DNA of 36,293 nt, from positions 1 through 36,293 of the forward strand of contig JACIXH010000027.1 in assembly GCA_014360565.1 (NCBI GenBank). Reading direction: 5' to 3'. Below the pieces are notes generated by a model. That model ran no database searches, had not been told where the DNA came from, and saw only the letters and a program-made list of their open reading frames with translations. Source of the DNA: Nocardia sp. (GTDB lineage: Bacteria > Actinomycetota > Actinomycetes > Mycobacteriales > Mycobacteriaceae). Position numbers and translations under genes: made by a program. The first letter of the stretch is position 1; every line of letters starts with the position of its first letter. Below are positions 8,409-19,800 of this stretch, in pieces.

Positions 8409-9827
8409 ATGGATCCTCGAGCGGGTGCGCTGACCAGGCGATCACTGCTCGGGCTCGCTGCCGCGGCGGCCGCTGCGGCAGCGCTGCCCGGGTGTGGTGA
8501 CGAGCAGGCGCGACGGCCGGTGCGGCACACCACCGGCCGCCCGGACGTGCTCGCACTGGCCACCGATGCCTACGTCTTCGGTTATCCCGCGTTGCTGCTC
8601 GACATCATGCGCGCGGCGAGCGCGCCGACCAACACCATCGACCACAGTGTGCTGCCCGATCCCTACGATCGCGGGGTCGCCAGGCTCAGCCACGACATGG
8701 TGTATTCGCAGGCATGGCTCGATCTCACCGACGAGCCGATGGTGTTGCAGATCCCCGGCATGGAACGCGACCGCTACTGGCTGTTCCAGCTGGTCGACGG
8801 GTGGGCCAATACCGTGCACGACCTGACCAGCAAGAATCCGCGAACCACCGTCGACGCGGAGGGTCCACCCTTCACCTACCTGCTCACCGGGCCGCGATGG
8901 TCGGGCGAGCTGCCTGCGGGGACGACGAGACTGCGCATGCCGTCGACGCGGTGCACGCTGGTCGGCCGGATCCAGATCAACGGCGCCGGCGACGGGCCGA
9001 AGGTGAACGAGTGGCAGGACAAACTGAGGCTGATCCCGCTCAGCGCCTGGAAACGCGGCGAACTCGACGGCACGGTCAGCCGCGTCCACCAGATCGACCG
9101 CGGACCCGAACCACCGACGAAGCGAATCGCGGCCCTGGACGGCCGCACCTACCTGAACCGCCTGTGCCGGCTGATGCTGGCCGATCCTCCCGCCGCCGAG
9201 GACGCCCCGATCATGGGCGAACTGGCCGCGATCGGCGTCCAGCCCGGCGGAATGGTCGACGGCCAGCCCTCGGAGATCCTCGACGAAGCGGTCCGTCGCG
9301 CCCAGCGCCGCATCTCCGAGTGGAAAGATCCCACGGCGCGCTCGGTGAACGGCTGGGATATCCCGATCGATCAGGGCAACTTCGGCACCGACTATCTCCG
9401 CCGCGCGGCCACCACCAGGCGCTCACCGGGCCTTGCCCCCATTCGCGACGTCCTCTACGCCAACTTGGATGCCCCGACGACCGACGACCAGGGTCGCCCC
9501 CTGCGCTACCGAATCCGTTTCGAACCAGGCCGATGGCCCCCCGTCGACGCCTTCACCTCGATCACCGCCTACGACACCCAGGGTTTCCTGGTCCCCAACC
9601 CCGACGAGATCTACTCGGTAGGCCACCACCCCGCCGTCGTCCGCGCCCCCGACGGTTCGGTGGAACTAGCTGTCCAACACCAGGACCCACGCCCATCGGT
9701 GCCCACCGGCAACTGGCTCCCCATCCCCGCCACCGGCGACTTCTCCCTCACCTTGCGCCTGTACGCCCCCCGCGCCGAGGCTATCGAGGGCACGTGGGAG
9801 CCACCACCGATGACCCGCGTCGACTGA
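8409..9827 (+). CDS. Predicted Tat-exported lipoprotein with DUF1254/DUF1214 features
   Basis: A 472-residue protein whose N-terminus has twin arginines (TRRSLLGL, R10-R11), an Ala-rich hydrophobic core and a lipobox LPGC with Cys29. It should therefore be exported folded and lipid-anchored. The body matches the DUF1254 then DUF1214 pair: an early ATDAYVFGYPALLLDIMR segment, DMVYSQAWLDLTDEPMVLQIPGM, and a late RFEPGRWPPVDAFTSITAYD and NPDEIYSVGHH. The biochemical role of this family is unknown to me. CGGAG before the ATG (about 8399-8403) gives a reasonable ribosome site. An 81-bp gap separates it from the TetR gene; cotranscription is possible. It converges on mbtH with 57 bp between, and I saw no strong terminator there. 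Confidence 0.82.
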   Translation: MDPRAGALTRRSLLGLAAAAAAAAALPGCGDEQARRPVRHTTGRPDVLALATDAYVFGYPALLLDIMRAASAPTNTIDHSVLPDPYDRGVARLSHDMVYSQAWLDLTDEPMVLQIPGMERDRYWLFQLVDGWANTVHDLTSKNPRTTVDAEGPPFTYLLTGPRWSGELPAGTTRLRMPSTRCTLVGRIQINGAGDGPKVNEWQDKLRLIPLSAWKRGELDGTVSRVHQIDRGPEPPTKRIAALDGRTYLNRLCRLMLADPPAAEDAPIMGELAAIGVQPGGMVDGQPSEILDEAVRRAQRRISEWKDPTARSVNGWDIPIDQGNFGTDYLRRAATTRRSPGLAPIRDVLYANLDAPTTDDQGRPLRYRIRFEPGRWPPVDAFTSITAYDTQGFLVPNPDEIYSVGHHPAVVRAPDGSVELAVQHQDPRPSVPTGNWLPIPATGDFSLTLRLYAPRAEAIEGTWEPPPMTRVD

Positions 9828-9884
9828 GCTGCCACCGCACCGGTCAGCACACGGACCCCGCCGCTGTACCGACCTCATGCGGTC

Positions 9885-10100
9885 TCAGGGTTTGTTGGAC
9901 ATGGCCGCTATCAGCGAGTTGGGGCGCATGTCGAGCCAGTGGGATTCGACGTAGTGCAGGCACGAGGTTCGGGGGGCGGCGCCGAAGGCTACTGTCCAGC
10001 CGCCGGGGACGGCGGCGAAGGTGGGCCAGAGGGAGTGTTCGCCTTCGGTATTGACCAGGACGTAGAACTGGGCGTTGTCGTCGTCGAACGGATTGGTCAT
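9885..10100 (-). CDS. mbtH: MbtH-like NRPS accessory protein
   Basis: A 71-residue MbtH-family protein, which binds NRPS adenylation domains and aids their folding or activity. It shows the full signature: NPFDDDNAQFYVLVN, a SLWP motif near residue 23, PGGWTVAFG, an Arg-x-x-Cys-Leu-x-Tyr stretch and WLDMRPNSL. Its ATG overlaps the stop of the preceding adenylation-like gene by 4 nt (ATGA), so it is the last gene of the NRPS operon and is translated with it. Being downstream of an 18-kb gene means its level depends on read-through of the whole transcript unless an internal promoter exists. Confidence 0.95.
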   Translation of the reverse strand: MTNPFDDDNAQFYVLVNTEGEHSLWPTFAAVPGGWTVAFGAAPRTSCLHYVESHWLDMRPNSLIAAMSNKP

Positions 10101-12214
10101 GGGGTGGCCTTTCTGATGAGGGTGCCCAGATGGGCCAATACTGCTGGGGTGCCTTCGATTTCGGTGTGGGCGAGGTCGCCGGTGCGGTGTAGGCCCTCGC
10201 CCGAGGACGGAGCGTGGTACGGCGTGAAGTCGGTGATGGTGACGCCGTAGGAACAGATGAGGGCGGCTAACCGAGTGGGATCGGGTGGTTCGGTGAGCAC
10301 GACGGTCGCGCCGACGCGCAGCGGCAAGAGGTAGCCGTGCCAGGCGGTGGCGTCGCCGGTGTGAGCCTGGTGCAGGTGGACGTCGCGGGTGGTGAGGGTG
10401 TGGCGGGCCTGCATGGCGGTCACCCGGTGGACGGCGGCCGCGTGGCTGACGGTGACGCTGTGCGCGGCGCCGGGGGGAAACAGGACGAACGCGGGATGCC
10501 GGGACTCGATCGGAGCGCGATGTTCACTGCGGGCGATCGGGTCGCTGGCGTAGGTCGCCAGGGTGACCCGGTCGATCGTCACCGTCGGAATGTCGTAGGT
10601 CCCGAGATGTTCGCGGGCGGCGATGGTCAAGGCCAGTGCGGGGTTGACGACCGGCGGTAGCACCGGATTCGTGGTGTCGATGGGCACCACCGCGCCCCCG
10701 GCCTTGAGCACGGCGTAGACGGCGACCACGAAGTCGATCGAACGTGGGATATCCACGAGCACCGCCGACTCCGGTCCGGCGCCGAGGGCGATCAGGTGCC
10801 TGGCCAATTGGTTGGTGCGCCGGTCGAGATCACCGTAGGTGATGATCGATGCTGGGCCGTCGCTCGGCGCGTGGACGACGGCCGGGTCGAAAGGGGTCGC
10901 GGCGGCCTGAGCTTCGAACTCGTCGAGCAGGAGCTCGCCGGGCAGACCGGCGGACCGGGAGTACGGCCCGTCGTCGACCCGGCCGACGAACTCGATCTCG
11001 GCGGTCCACGCGTCGCCGGGCGGTCGACGACGCACCAGGTCACCGGTGGCGAACATGCGGTCGTCCACCGGGCCGATGGGGTTGGCCAGGAAGGTCGCGG
11101 CGGTGGCCTGTCTGCCGACGTATCCGCGCGCCAGCTGCACGCCGGAGACGTAGAGTTCGCCGATCTCACCGTCGGCCACCGGGCACAGGTGCTCGTCGAG
11201 AATCAGCAGTTCGACATCGTCGGCAGCCGAACCGAACGGGACCACCTCGAGGTCGGCGCCGGTCACCTCGTGCGCGACGAACTCGCCCGCGGTCTCGGGC
11301 CTGCCGTACACGTGCCACAGGGTCGCTCCGCTCACCTCGCGCAAGGCGGCGGCGGTCTTCGCCAGCAGCGATCCGCCCGAACCGAGCACCACGCGCAGCG
11401 AGTCCAGACGCTCTTCGGCATCGGGCAGCGCGGCCAGTGCCGCCAGCTCGCCATGATCGAAACATGCTGCGGTGACCTGGGTCTGCGCGATCGCATCGGC
11501 GAGCCCGCCCGACGGGGAGACCACCAGCGTGGCGCCGGTCTGCAACGCGAGCAGCATCTCCCCCACGGCGGCCTGTCCGGCCAGCGGCGCGTGCCAGAGG
11601 ACCGAGTCGCCCTCTCCGATGCCGCAGAGGCGTTGACGCCACGTCGAATTCGCTTGGGCTGCCCGGTGTCCGACGACAACGGCAGTCGAGGCGACGACAT
11701 CGACCACCAGATAGGCGGGGTTGTCGGCGCCGGGCCCGGGTAGTTCGTCGGGTGTGTCACCGACGGTCGCGTCGACGCCCAGCACGGGAAATCCGGACGG
11801 GTGCGCAGTTCCGTCGGCGGTGAGGATCAGTGTCGGCGCGGCCAATGCGAGCGTGCGTCGTTGCAGATCGTCGGAGGTTGCGGGGTCGAGCAGGACGAAG
11901 GCGCCCCCCGCGGTGATCACGGCGTGCACGGCGACGACGAGTTCGGCCGAGCGCGGCAGCGAGACCGCGACCGTGGTCTCGGGCTCGACACCGTGTTCGA
12001 CGAGAGCCGCCGCCAGCGCATCGACCCGCTCGACCAATTCGCCGTAGGTGAGCGTGATTTCGCCGTCGCGTACGGCGAGGGTGTCGGGTTCGCGGTCGGC
12101 GTGGGCGGAGAAGGCGGCGAGCAAGGTCGCCGGGTCACGCGGTCGTTCGCCGTCCAGGTCACGCAGGAGCGCGGCGAGGGTGGCGGCGGTCGTGACCGAA
12201 TCCGTGTGCGACAT
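10097..12214 (-). CDS. Tandem degenerate adenylation-domain protein
   Basis: A 705-residue protein made of two incomplete AMP-binding domains. Unit 1 (about 30-430) keeps A1-like LTYGEL, A2-like TAGGAFVLLDP, VYGRPETAG near 302, GELYVSGVQLARGY near 352 and FATGDLV. Where the TSGSTGxPKG phosphate loop should be it has DVVASTAVVVGHRA (172-185), and its core ends at GRVDDGPYSRS without the A8 arginine region or A10 lysine. Unit 2 (about 431-705) has ITYGDL and LKAGGAVVPID, a loop altered to FPPGAAHSVTVSHAAAV, and no A4-A10 apart from an RTGDLA remnant at 677-682. There is no carrier or condensation domain. Neither unit should make an aminoacyl-AMP. The ORF is uninterrupted and overlaps both neighbours (TGATG, ATGA), so it may have a non-catalytic role or be a relic of a lost NRPS module. 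Confidence 0.85.
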   Translation of the reverse strand: MSHTDSVTTAATLAALLRDLDGERPRDPATLLAAFSAHADREPDTLAVRDGEITLTYGELVERVDALAAALVEHGVEPETTVAVSLPRSAELVVAVHAVITAGGAFVLLDPATSDDLQRRTLALAAPTLILTADGTAHPSGFPVLGVDATVGDTPDELPGPGADNPAYLVVDVVASTAVVVGHRAAQANSTWRQRLCGIGEGDSVLWHAPLAGQAAVGEMLLALQTGATLVVSPSGGLADAIAQTQVTAACFDHGELAALAALPDAEERLDSLRVVLGSGGSLLAKTAAALREVSGATLWHVYGRPETAGEFVAHEVTGADLEVVPFGSAADDVELLILDEHLCPVADGEIGELYVSGVQLARGYVGRQATAATFLANPIGPVDDRMFATGDLVRRRPPGDAWTAEIEFVGRVDDGPYSRSAGLPGELLLDEFEAQAAATPFDPAVVHAPSDGPASIITYGDLDRRTNQLARHLIALGAGPESAVLVDIPRSIDFVVAVYAVLKAGGAVVPIDTTNPVLPPVVNPALALTIAAREHLGTYDIPTVTIDRVTLATYASDPIARSEHRAPIESRHPAFVLFPPGAAHSVTVSHAAAVHRVTAMQARHTLTTRDVHLHQAHTGDATAWHGYLLPLRVGATVVLTEPPDPTRLAALICSYGVTITDFTPYHAPSSGEGLHRTGDLAHTEIEGTPAVLAHLGTLIRKATP

Positions 12215-13899
12215 CAGAGTTGTCCTTCCGAGTCGTCAACCGACCCTGTCCCGGCGATTACCGCGGCAGCATCGGTCACCAGTGTTTGCAGAGTGGAAGT
12301 GAGACCGGCCGCGCCGAGTGCGGCGAGCACGCCGGGCACGAGCCCGGCCAGCGCGACGTTCACCAGCGCTTCGGGTTTCATCTTCGCGCCCATCGCCCTG
12401 CTCACCGCGGTGAGCTTGGCGTCGAGTGCTCCGTAGGAGATGGCGTGCTCGCCGTGGACGAATGCCACGGTCGCCGGCGCTGACCGAGCTACCGAACCGA
12501 CGAGGTCCGGGAGATCGGCGATTGTGTAGGTGGTCGGCTGAGGGGTCTTTTCTGCATCGGTGCGCATGTCGATGGCGCGCACCGCGATGGTGGGGTCGGT
12601 GGCGACCGCGGTGAGGATCGCGCGGAATCGTTCGGCCAGGGCACGGGCCGTCGGCTCGTCGAACAAGTCTGTGGCGTAGCCGAAGTGGATGTCGAGGCCG
12701 TCGAGGACGCCGCCGCCGGTGTAACGCTGCAAGACGGTGAGATGCAGGTCGAACTTGGCTTCGGTGAGACCGGGATCCAGGGTCTGGACGTGCAGGCCTG
12801 GTAGTTCGATGCCTCCTGGCGGCATGTTCTGGAAGGTCAGCATCACCTGGAACAGCGGGGTGTAGGCGCCGGTGCGGGTGCCGCCGATGGCGTCGACGAC
12901 CTGCTCGAACGGGACGTCGGCGTGGGAGAGGGCGGCGAGGTCGCGCCGCCTCGCCTGGGCGAGCAGGTCGGTGAACGGTGCCCGCGCGTCGATCTCGGTG
13001 CGCAGCGCGACGGTGTTGACGAACATGCCGACCAGGTCGTCGAGCTCGCGAACGCCGCGACCGGACACCGGGACGCCGATGGTGATGTCGGAGCTGCCGG
13101 ATTGCTTGGCCAGCAGGACCGCCAGGGCACTGTGGATCAGGGTGAACAGGGTGGTTCCGTGCGCACGGGCCACCTCGTCGAGGCTGTGCGTCAGCGCGGC
13201 GTCGACATCGCATTCGATACTCGCGCCGTGCATTTCACGCCGGGACGTGCGCGGCCGGTCGGTCGGCAGCGCCAGCAGTTCGGGCGCGCCTGCGAGTTCA
13301 CGGGTCCAGTACGCGAGTTGCTCGGTGAGCACGCTGCCGGGGTCGGTGTCGGCGCCGAGCAGGTCGCGCTGCCAGGTGCTGAAATCGCCGTACTGGATTT
13401 CCAAGGGGGCCCAGCCCGGTTCGCGGCCCTCGCTGCGATCCACATAGGCGCGCACCAGGTCTCGGGTGAGCGGGTCGATCGAGTAGCCGTCGGCGCTGAT
13501 GTGGTGCACCACGACGACGAGGACGTGATCGTTGTCGCCGAGACGATAGAGCGCGACTCGGATCGGTGGGGCGGCGGTGATGTCGAACGGCTGCGCGACC
13601 AGGGCCGCGATTCGGGTTTCGACCTCGGCGGGCGCGACCGGGATGGGGGCGATGTCCACGGCGGCCGACCAGGCGGGCATCACCTGCTGGACCGGGCCCT
13701 CCGCAGTGTCCGGATAGCGCGTACGCAGGGTGTCGTGGCGGGCGAGCAGATCGGCGATCGCCGCTTGCAGAGCGGGCAGGTCGAGGTCGCCGGTGAGGCG
13801 GATGGCGGCCGGAATGTGGTAGGCCGAGGATTGGGGCGAGAGCTGATGCAGCACCCACATGCGCTGCTGCGCGGGCGAGAGAACCGCAGGGCCCTCGCC
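12214..13899 (-). other. NRPS module 6: terminal C with truncated adenylation stub
   Basis: A complete condensation domain (LSPAQQRMWVLHQL, HHISADGYS, FVNTVALRTEID) is followed by about 110 residues that start like an adenylation domain (TVAFVHGEHAISYGALD). They stop after a weak A2 region (VPGVLAALGAAGLT). There is no P-loop, carrier protein or release domain. The next gene begins 1 nt earlier and contains degenerate adenylation domains. Confidence 0.8.
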
Positions 13900-16800
13900 C
13901 GCGCGTCGGGTCAGCGGCGGGCGGGCGCTCGTTCGGTCGACCGTGGCGAGGTGTTCGGCCAGCGCGGCCACCGTCGGTGCGTCGAAGACGGCGGCCACCG
14001 GGACCTGCGCGCCGAGTGCGGCGCCCAGGCGAGCGGCCAACCTGGTCGCCATGAGCGAGTTGCCGCCGAGCTGGAAGAAGTCGTCGTCCAAGCCCACACT
14101 CGCGCAGCCGATGACCTCGGTGAAGGTGTGGGCGACGAGCTGTTCGGCCGGGGTGAGCGGAGCACGAAAGGCCGCTTCGGCGAACTCGGGCTCGGGCAGG
14201 TTGGCGCGGTCGACCTTGCCGTTGGCATTGAGGGGCAGCTCGCCGAGCACCACCAGGGCGGCGGGGACCATGTAGGCGGGCAGCTGCGCGGCGAGTTCGG
14301 CGCGCAGTCGGGCGGCGATGGCTTGTTCGTCGCCAGTGGTCAGGTCGGCGACCGCCGCGTAGGCGATCAGCCGGGCCCCCACACGTTCGTCGGTGCTGGC
14401 CACCGCGACGGCGGCACGCACGTCGGCGCAGCGCAGCAGGGCTGTCTCGACCTCGCCGAGTTCGATGCGGAAGCCACCGATCTTGACCTGGAAGTCGGCG
14501 CGCTCGAGGTATTCGACTGTGCCGTCGGCGCGCCGGCGCACGATGTCGCCGGTGCGGTACATCCGCGATCCGGCGGCAGTCTTCCCGGTCGCCGACATCC
14601 GGGCGGCAACCTCCGCAAAGGGGTTGGCCACGAAGCGATCGGCGGTCAAGGACTGGCGGCCCTGATAGCCGCGGGCCAGCTGCTCGCCGGACAGGTACAG
14701 CTCTCCGGCCACACCGATCGGCACCGGGTGCAATCGCGCGTCGAGAACGTAGAGCGCGCTGTTCCAGACCGGTGCGCCGATCGGGACGGTGTGCGCCGGG
14801 TCCTGGGCTACCTCGTATTCGGTGATGGAGACGGCAGCTTCGGTCGGGCCGTACAGATTGTGCAGGGCCGCTTCGGAGCGAGCGCGGAACTGGGTGGCAG
14901 TGGCGGCGGGCAGCGCTTCGCCGATGGCGAGGACAGCGCGTAGCGAATCAGGCAGCGCAGGTGTGGTTTCAGCTGCCAGCAGCATGCCGACGAGCGAGGG
15001 CACCGCGTGCAAGACCGTGACACCGTGGCGGGTCATGGTGGCGCGCAAGCGGTCCGGGTCGCGCTCGTCGCCGGGCCGGGTGACGATCAGGGCGCCACCG
15101 GAGGTCAGTGGCGACCAGAACTCCCAGACCGAGAGGTCGAAGGTGGCGGGCGTCTTCAGCAGGACGCGGTCGGTACTGCTCATCGTGAAGCGGTCGTGTA
15201 GCCAGGCGAGCTGGTTGACGATCGCGGCGTGCGCCACGGTGACACCCTTGGGACGACCGGTGGAGCCGGAGGTGAAGATGATGTAGGCGGGATGCTCGGG
15301 GCGCAAGGGGGCGATGCGCTCGGCATCGGTCACGACTTCTGACGAGAGTTCGCGCAGCGCACGGTGATCGAGTTCGAAGACCGGTAGGTCCACCGCGATC
15401 GGCAGGCCGTCGGCGGCGGTGGTGAGCACGCACAGCGGTGCTGCGGTGGCGAGGATGTAGGCGATGCGGTCGGCTGGGTGATCGGGGTCGATCGGGACGT
15501 ACGCGCCACCCGCCCGAACCACCGCGTGCATCGCGATGACGAGGTCGATGCCGCGACGCATCGCCAGCGCGACAGTGCGTTCCGGTCCGACGCCTTCGGC
15601 GATCAGGAGCCGGGCGACCCGGTTGACCTGGGCATCGAAGGTGGCGTAGTCCAGGGACTCGCCGGTCTCGTCGTCGATCAGCGCGAGCGCGTCGGGGGTT
15701 CGGATCGCTTGGCGGGCAGCCATTTCGGTGAGGGTGGTCGGCTCGATCGGATGGGTGGTGTCGTTCCAGGTTTCGAGCAGCAACGTGCGATCAGCGCCGA
15801 GCAGGTCGAGATCACCGATCGCGGTACCCGGTGCGGCGGTGACGGATTCGAGAATCCGGCGCAGCGCGCCGGCGAAGCGCTCGGCCGTCGCGGCGTCGAA
15901 CAGATCGGAGGCGTAGCCGAGTGCCATCTCGATTCCCGCCGGTGTCCCGTCGGCGGCGTAGTTGTCCAGAGCGAACAGGTGCAGATCGAACTGCGCTACA
16001 CCGGAGTCGAATTCGATGTTCGAGACCGTCAGACCCGGCAGTTCCAGCTGGCCTCGGTCGTGGTTCTGGAAGGAATAGCCGACCTGGAACAGCGGATGCC
16101 GCGCGGTGGAGCGGGCCGGGTTGAGCACCTCGACCAACCGCTCGAACGGCACGTCGGCGTGCGAGAACGCGGCGATGTCGGCGGTGCGGGCGGCGGCGAG
16201 CAGGTCGGTGAACGATGTTTCGCTCGCGACCTGGGTGCGCAGGACGAGAGTGTTGACGAACATGCCGATGACCTCGTCGAGTTCGGCTTCACCGCGACCC
16301 GCGTTCGGGGTGCCGACGGCGATGTCGGCGGTGCCGGAGAGCCTGGCCAGCAGCGCCGCGAAGGCCGCGTGCACCACCATGAACAGCGTGGCGCCGCTGC
16401 TGCGGCCCAGCGCGGACAGTGCGGCGTGCAGGTCGGCGTCGACGGTGAAACGAACATTGTCGCCGCGCAGGGTTTGACGGGGCGGGCGGGGACGGTCGGT
16501 CGGCAGGGCCAGCTGATCGGGTAGCCCGGCCAGCTGTGTTCGCCAGTATCCGACCTGTTGGGCCGCGAGCGATTCCGGGTCGGATTCGTCGCCGAGCAGA
16601 TCGCGCTGCCAGAGTGCGTAGTCGGCGAACTGGACGGCGGGCGGCGCCCAGCAGGGCGCGGTGTCGGCGAGCCGGGCGGTGTAGGCCCGCATCAGGTCGG
16701 CGACAAAGGGCGTGATGGAGGAACCGTCGGCCGCGATGTGGTGCAGCACGGCGGCGAGCACGAATTCGGTGTCGGTGACCTGCAACAGGCGCAGGCGCAG

Positions 16801-19800
16801 CGGGACTTCGGTCGTGACGTCGAAGGTGGTCTCGGCCAGTTCCCGGATCGCGGCGGGCAGTGCGGCTTCGGTGGTCGCTACCGGAACCAGCGAGGGCCCG
16901 GTCGCGGCAATGATCGACTGCACGGGTGCGCCGTCGACCTCCGGGTACACGGTGCGCAGGGATTCGTGGCGCGCGACCACGTCGGCCATCGCGTCCTGCA
17001 GCGCGTCGACATCGAGCGCGCCGCTCAGGCGCAGCGCGAACGGGATGTTGTAGGCCACCGACGCGCGGTCGAAGCGATTGAGGAACCACATGCGCTGCTG
17101 GGCCGGAGACAGCGGAAGCCGTTCGGGGCGGGCCCGGCCGACCAGCGCGGGCCTGCCGACTCGCGAGTCGGCGTCGACCATGGTGGCCAGTTCGGTGACG
17201 CGCGGCGCCTCGAACAGGGTCCGCACGCTGACGCGCCGATCAAGGGCGGCCCCGATCCGGGCGACAGCCTTCGCGGCCAGCAGCGAGCTGCCGCCCAGGG
17301 CGAAGAAGTCGTCGTCGGCGCCGATCGGCTGGTCGTCGGCACGGCCGAGGACCTCGGTGTAGACGTCGGCGATGATCTGCTCGGTGACGGTCGCAGGCCT
17401 GCGGAACGCGGTGGTCTCGAAGACCGGGGCGGGAAGGGCGGCGCGGTCGAGCTTGCCGTTGACCGTGAGCGGGATGCGCTCGACCGGCACAACGGCCGCG
17501 GGGAGCATGTGCTCGGGCAGGGTGCGCGCCAGTTCCTTGCGCAGGGCTGCGGTGTCGAGGTCGGTGGCATCGGCCACCAGGTAGGCCACGATGCGCGGCT
17601 CGTCGACGAGGTCGGTGCGAACCAGCACCGCGACCTCGCGCGGGGCGATCGAGCTGCGCAACAGCGCAGCCTCGATCTCGCCGAGTTCTACGCGGAAGCC
17701 ACGCAGGTTGACCTGCTGGTCGGCGCGGCCCAAGTACTCGAGATCGACCTCGCCTGCCGAGACAGCCCACCGGGCGAGGTCGCCCGAGCGGTAGGCGACG
17801 GATCCGGCAGGACCGTAGGGGTCGGCGACGAAGCGGCTCGCGGTCAGCTCGGGTCGCCCGAGATAGCCACGCGCCAACTGTGGCCCGGAGACGTAGATCT
17901 CGCCGGGAACACCCACCGGAACGGGCCGCAGACGCGAATCCAGCACGCGCACCGCGAGACCCGCGATGGCGCCGCCGATCACGCTGGCGGGCCCGGTCTC
18001 CGGCGTGATCTCCCGGTAGGAGGCATGGACGGTGGTCTCGGTGATGCCGTACATGTTCACCATGCGCGGCGCGGCCGGGTACCGGGCGAACCAGCCGGCC
18101 AGGCGCTGGGGATCGAGCGCCTCACCGCCGAAGATCACTGTGCGCAAGGCGTATTCGGCGGGCGCTGGTGCGGCGAGATCGGCGGCGATGAGCTGGTAGA
18201 ACGCCGAGGGCGTCTGGTTGAGAACGGTGACGCGTTCGGTGCGCAGCAGTTCGAGGAACTGTTCGGGCGTGCGGGAGGTGAAGTAGTCGACCAGCACGAT
18301 CGAGCCGCCGTGGAGCAGCGCGCCCCAGAGCTCCCATACCGAGAAGTCGAAGGCATAGGAGTGGAACATCGTCCAGACATCCGAGGGTCCGAAGCCGAAG
18401 CGGCCCGCGGTGTTGTCCAGCAGAGCGATCACATTCGAGTGCGGAACGACAACGCCCTTGGGCCGGCCGGTCGAGCCGGAGGTGTAGATGACGTAGGCGG
18501 CGTTGATGGGGGTCAGGGGCATGCGCCGGTCCGCGTCGGTCAGCGGGTCGGCGGCGAAATCGGTCAGGTTGCCTGCGTCGGGGTCGATGACCGGGCCACC
18601 GAACCAGTCTCGGGCCAGGCCGGTGTGTCCGTTGGTGATGGCGCAGTGCGGGCGGGCGTCGTCGAGCACGTATTCGATGCGATCGGCGGGGTAGTTCGGG
18701 TCGATCGGCAGATAGCCGCCGCCCGCCTTCAGCACGGCGAGCAAGGCGGCAGCCAGCTCGACCGAGCGCGGAAGCGCCACCGCTACCAGCGATTCCGGGC
18801 CGACACCGGCGGCGACGAGACGGCGAGCCAGGCGGTTGGACCAGGCATCGAGCTCGCCGTAGGTCAGCGTGGATTCGCCTGCCTTCACGGCGACGGCGTT
18901 CGGGTCGAGTGCGGCGACGCGGGCGAACCGATCCACCATCGTGTCGGCGGCGGCCACCGAATCGCCGGTGCACGACCAGTCGTGCAGGGTGCGCTGCTGT
19001 TCTTCGGCGCTGAGCAGTTGGATGTCGCCGACCACGACGGTCGGGTCGGCGACGACGGCGGCCAGCACCTGGGTGAATCGGCGGGCCAGCACCGCGACGC
19101 TGCTCTCGTCGAACAAATCTGTGGCGTAAGCGATTTCGATGGACATGCCGTCGGCGCGCCCGTCGATGTCGTCGGACTCACCGATGGTGAACTGCAGATC
19201 GAACTTCGCGACGGCGGCGTCGAAATCGAGGGGTTCCACGCGAAGGTCGGCTGCCCGCAAGGCGGGAACGGTGAAGTTCTGCAACACCAGCGCGACCTGG
19301 AACAGGGGGTGCCGGTTGCGCGAGCGCGCCGGATCGACGACGTCGACGACCTGTTCGAAGGGGATGTCGGCGTGGGAGAGGGCGTCGAGGTCGCCCGCGC
19401 GAACCGCATCGAGGGTGGTTTCGAACTCGGCGCGCGGGTCGATCTGGGTCCGCAGGACCAGGGTGTTGACGAACATGCCGATCAAACCGTCGAGGGCCGC
19501 CTCACCGCGGCCCGCGACCGGAGTGCCGATGGCGATGTCGCTGCCGCCGGACAGCCGGGCCAGCAGCACGGCGAGTGCCGCGTGCACGGTGCTGAACAGG
19601 GTGGCCTCGTGCTTGCGGGCCAACTCGCGCAGTTCGCTGTGCAGATCGGAATCGATTTGGAAGCGGTGGACAGCGCCACGATAGGTGGATTCGGCGGGGC
19701 GGGGGCGGTCGGTCGGCAGGTCGAGCTGCTCGGGAAGCCCGGCCAGGCCGTGCCGCCAGAAGCTCAGCTGCGCGTGTGCGAGCGAGGTGGCATCGGTTGC

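Noticed and set aside
9828..9884. Bidirectional terminator between the lipoprotein gene and mbtH
   Set aside because: Only a 4-bp GACC/GGTC pairing (9871-9884) without a T-run was found; too weak to call.
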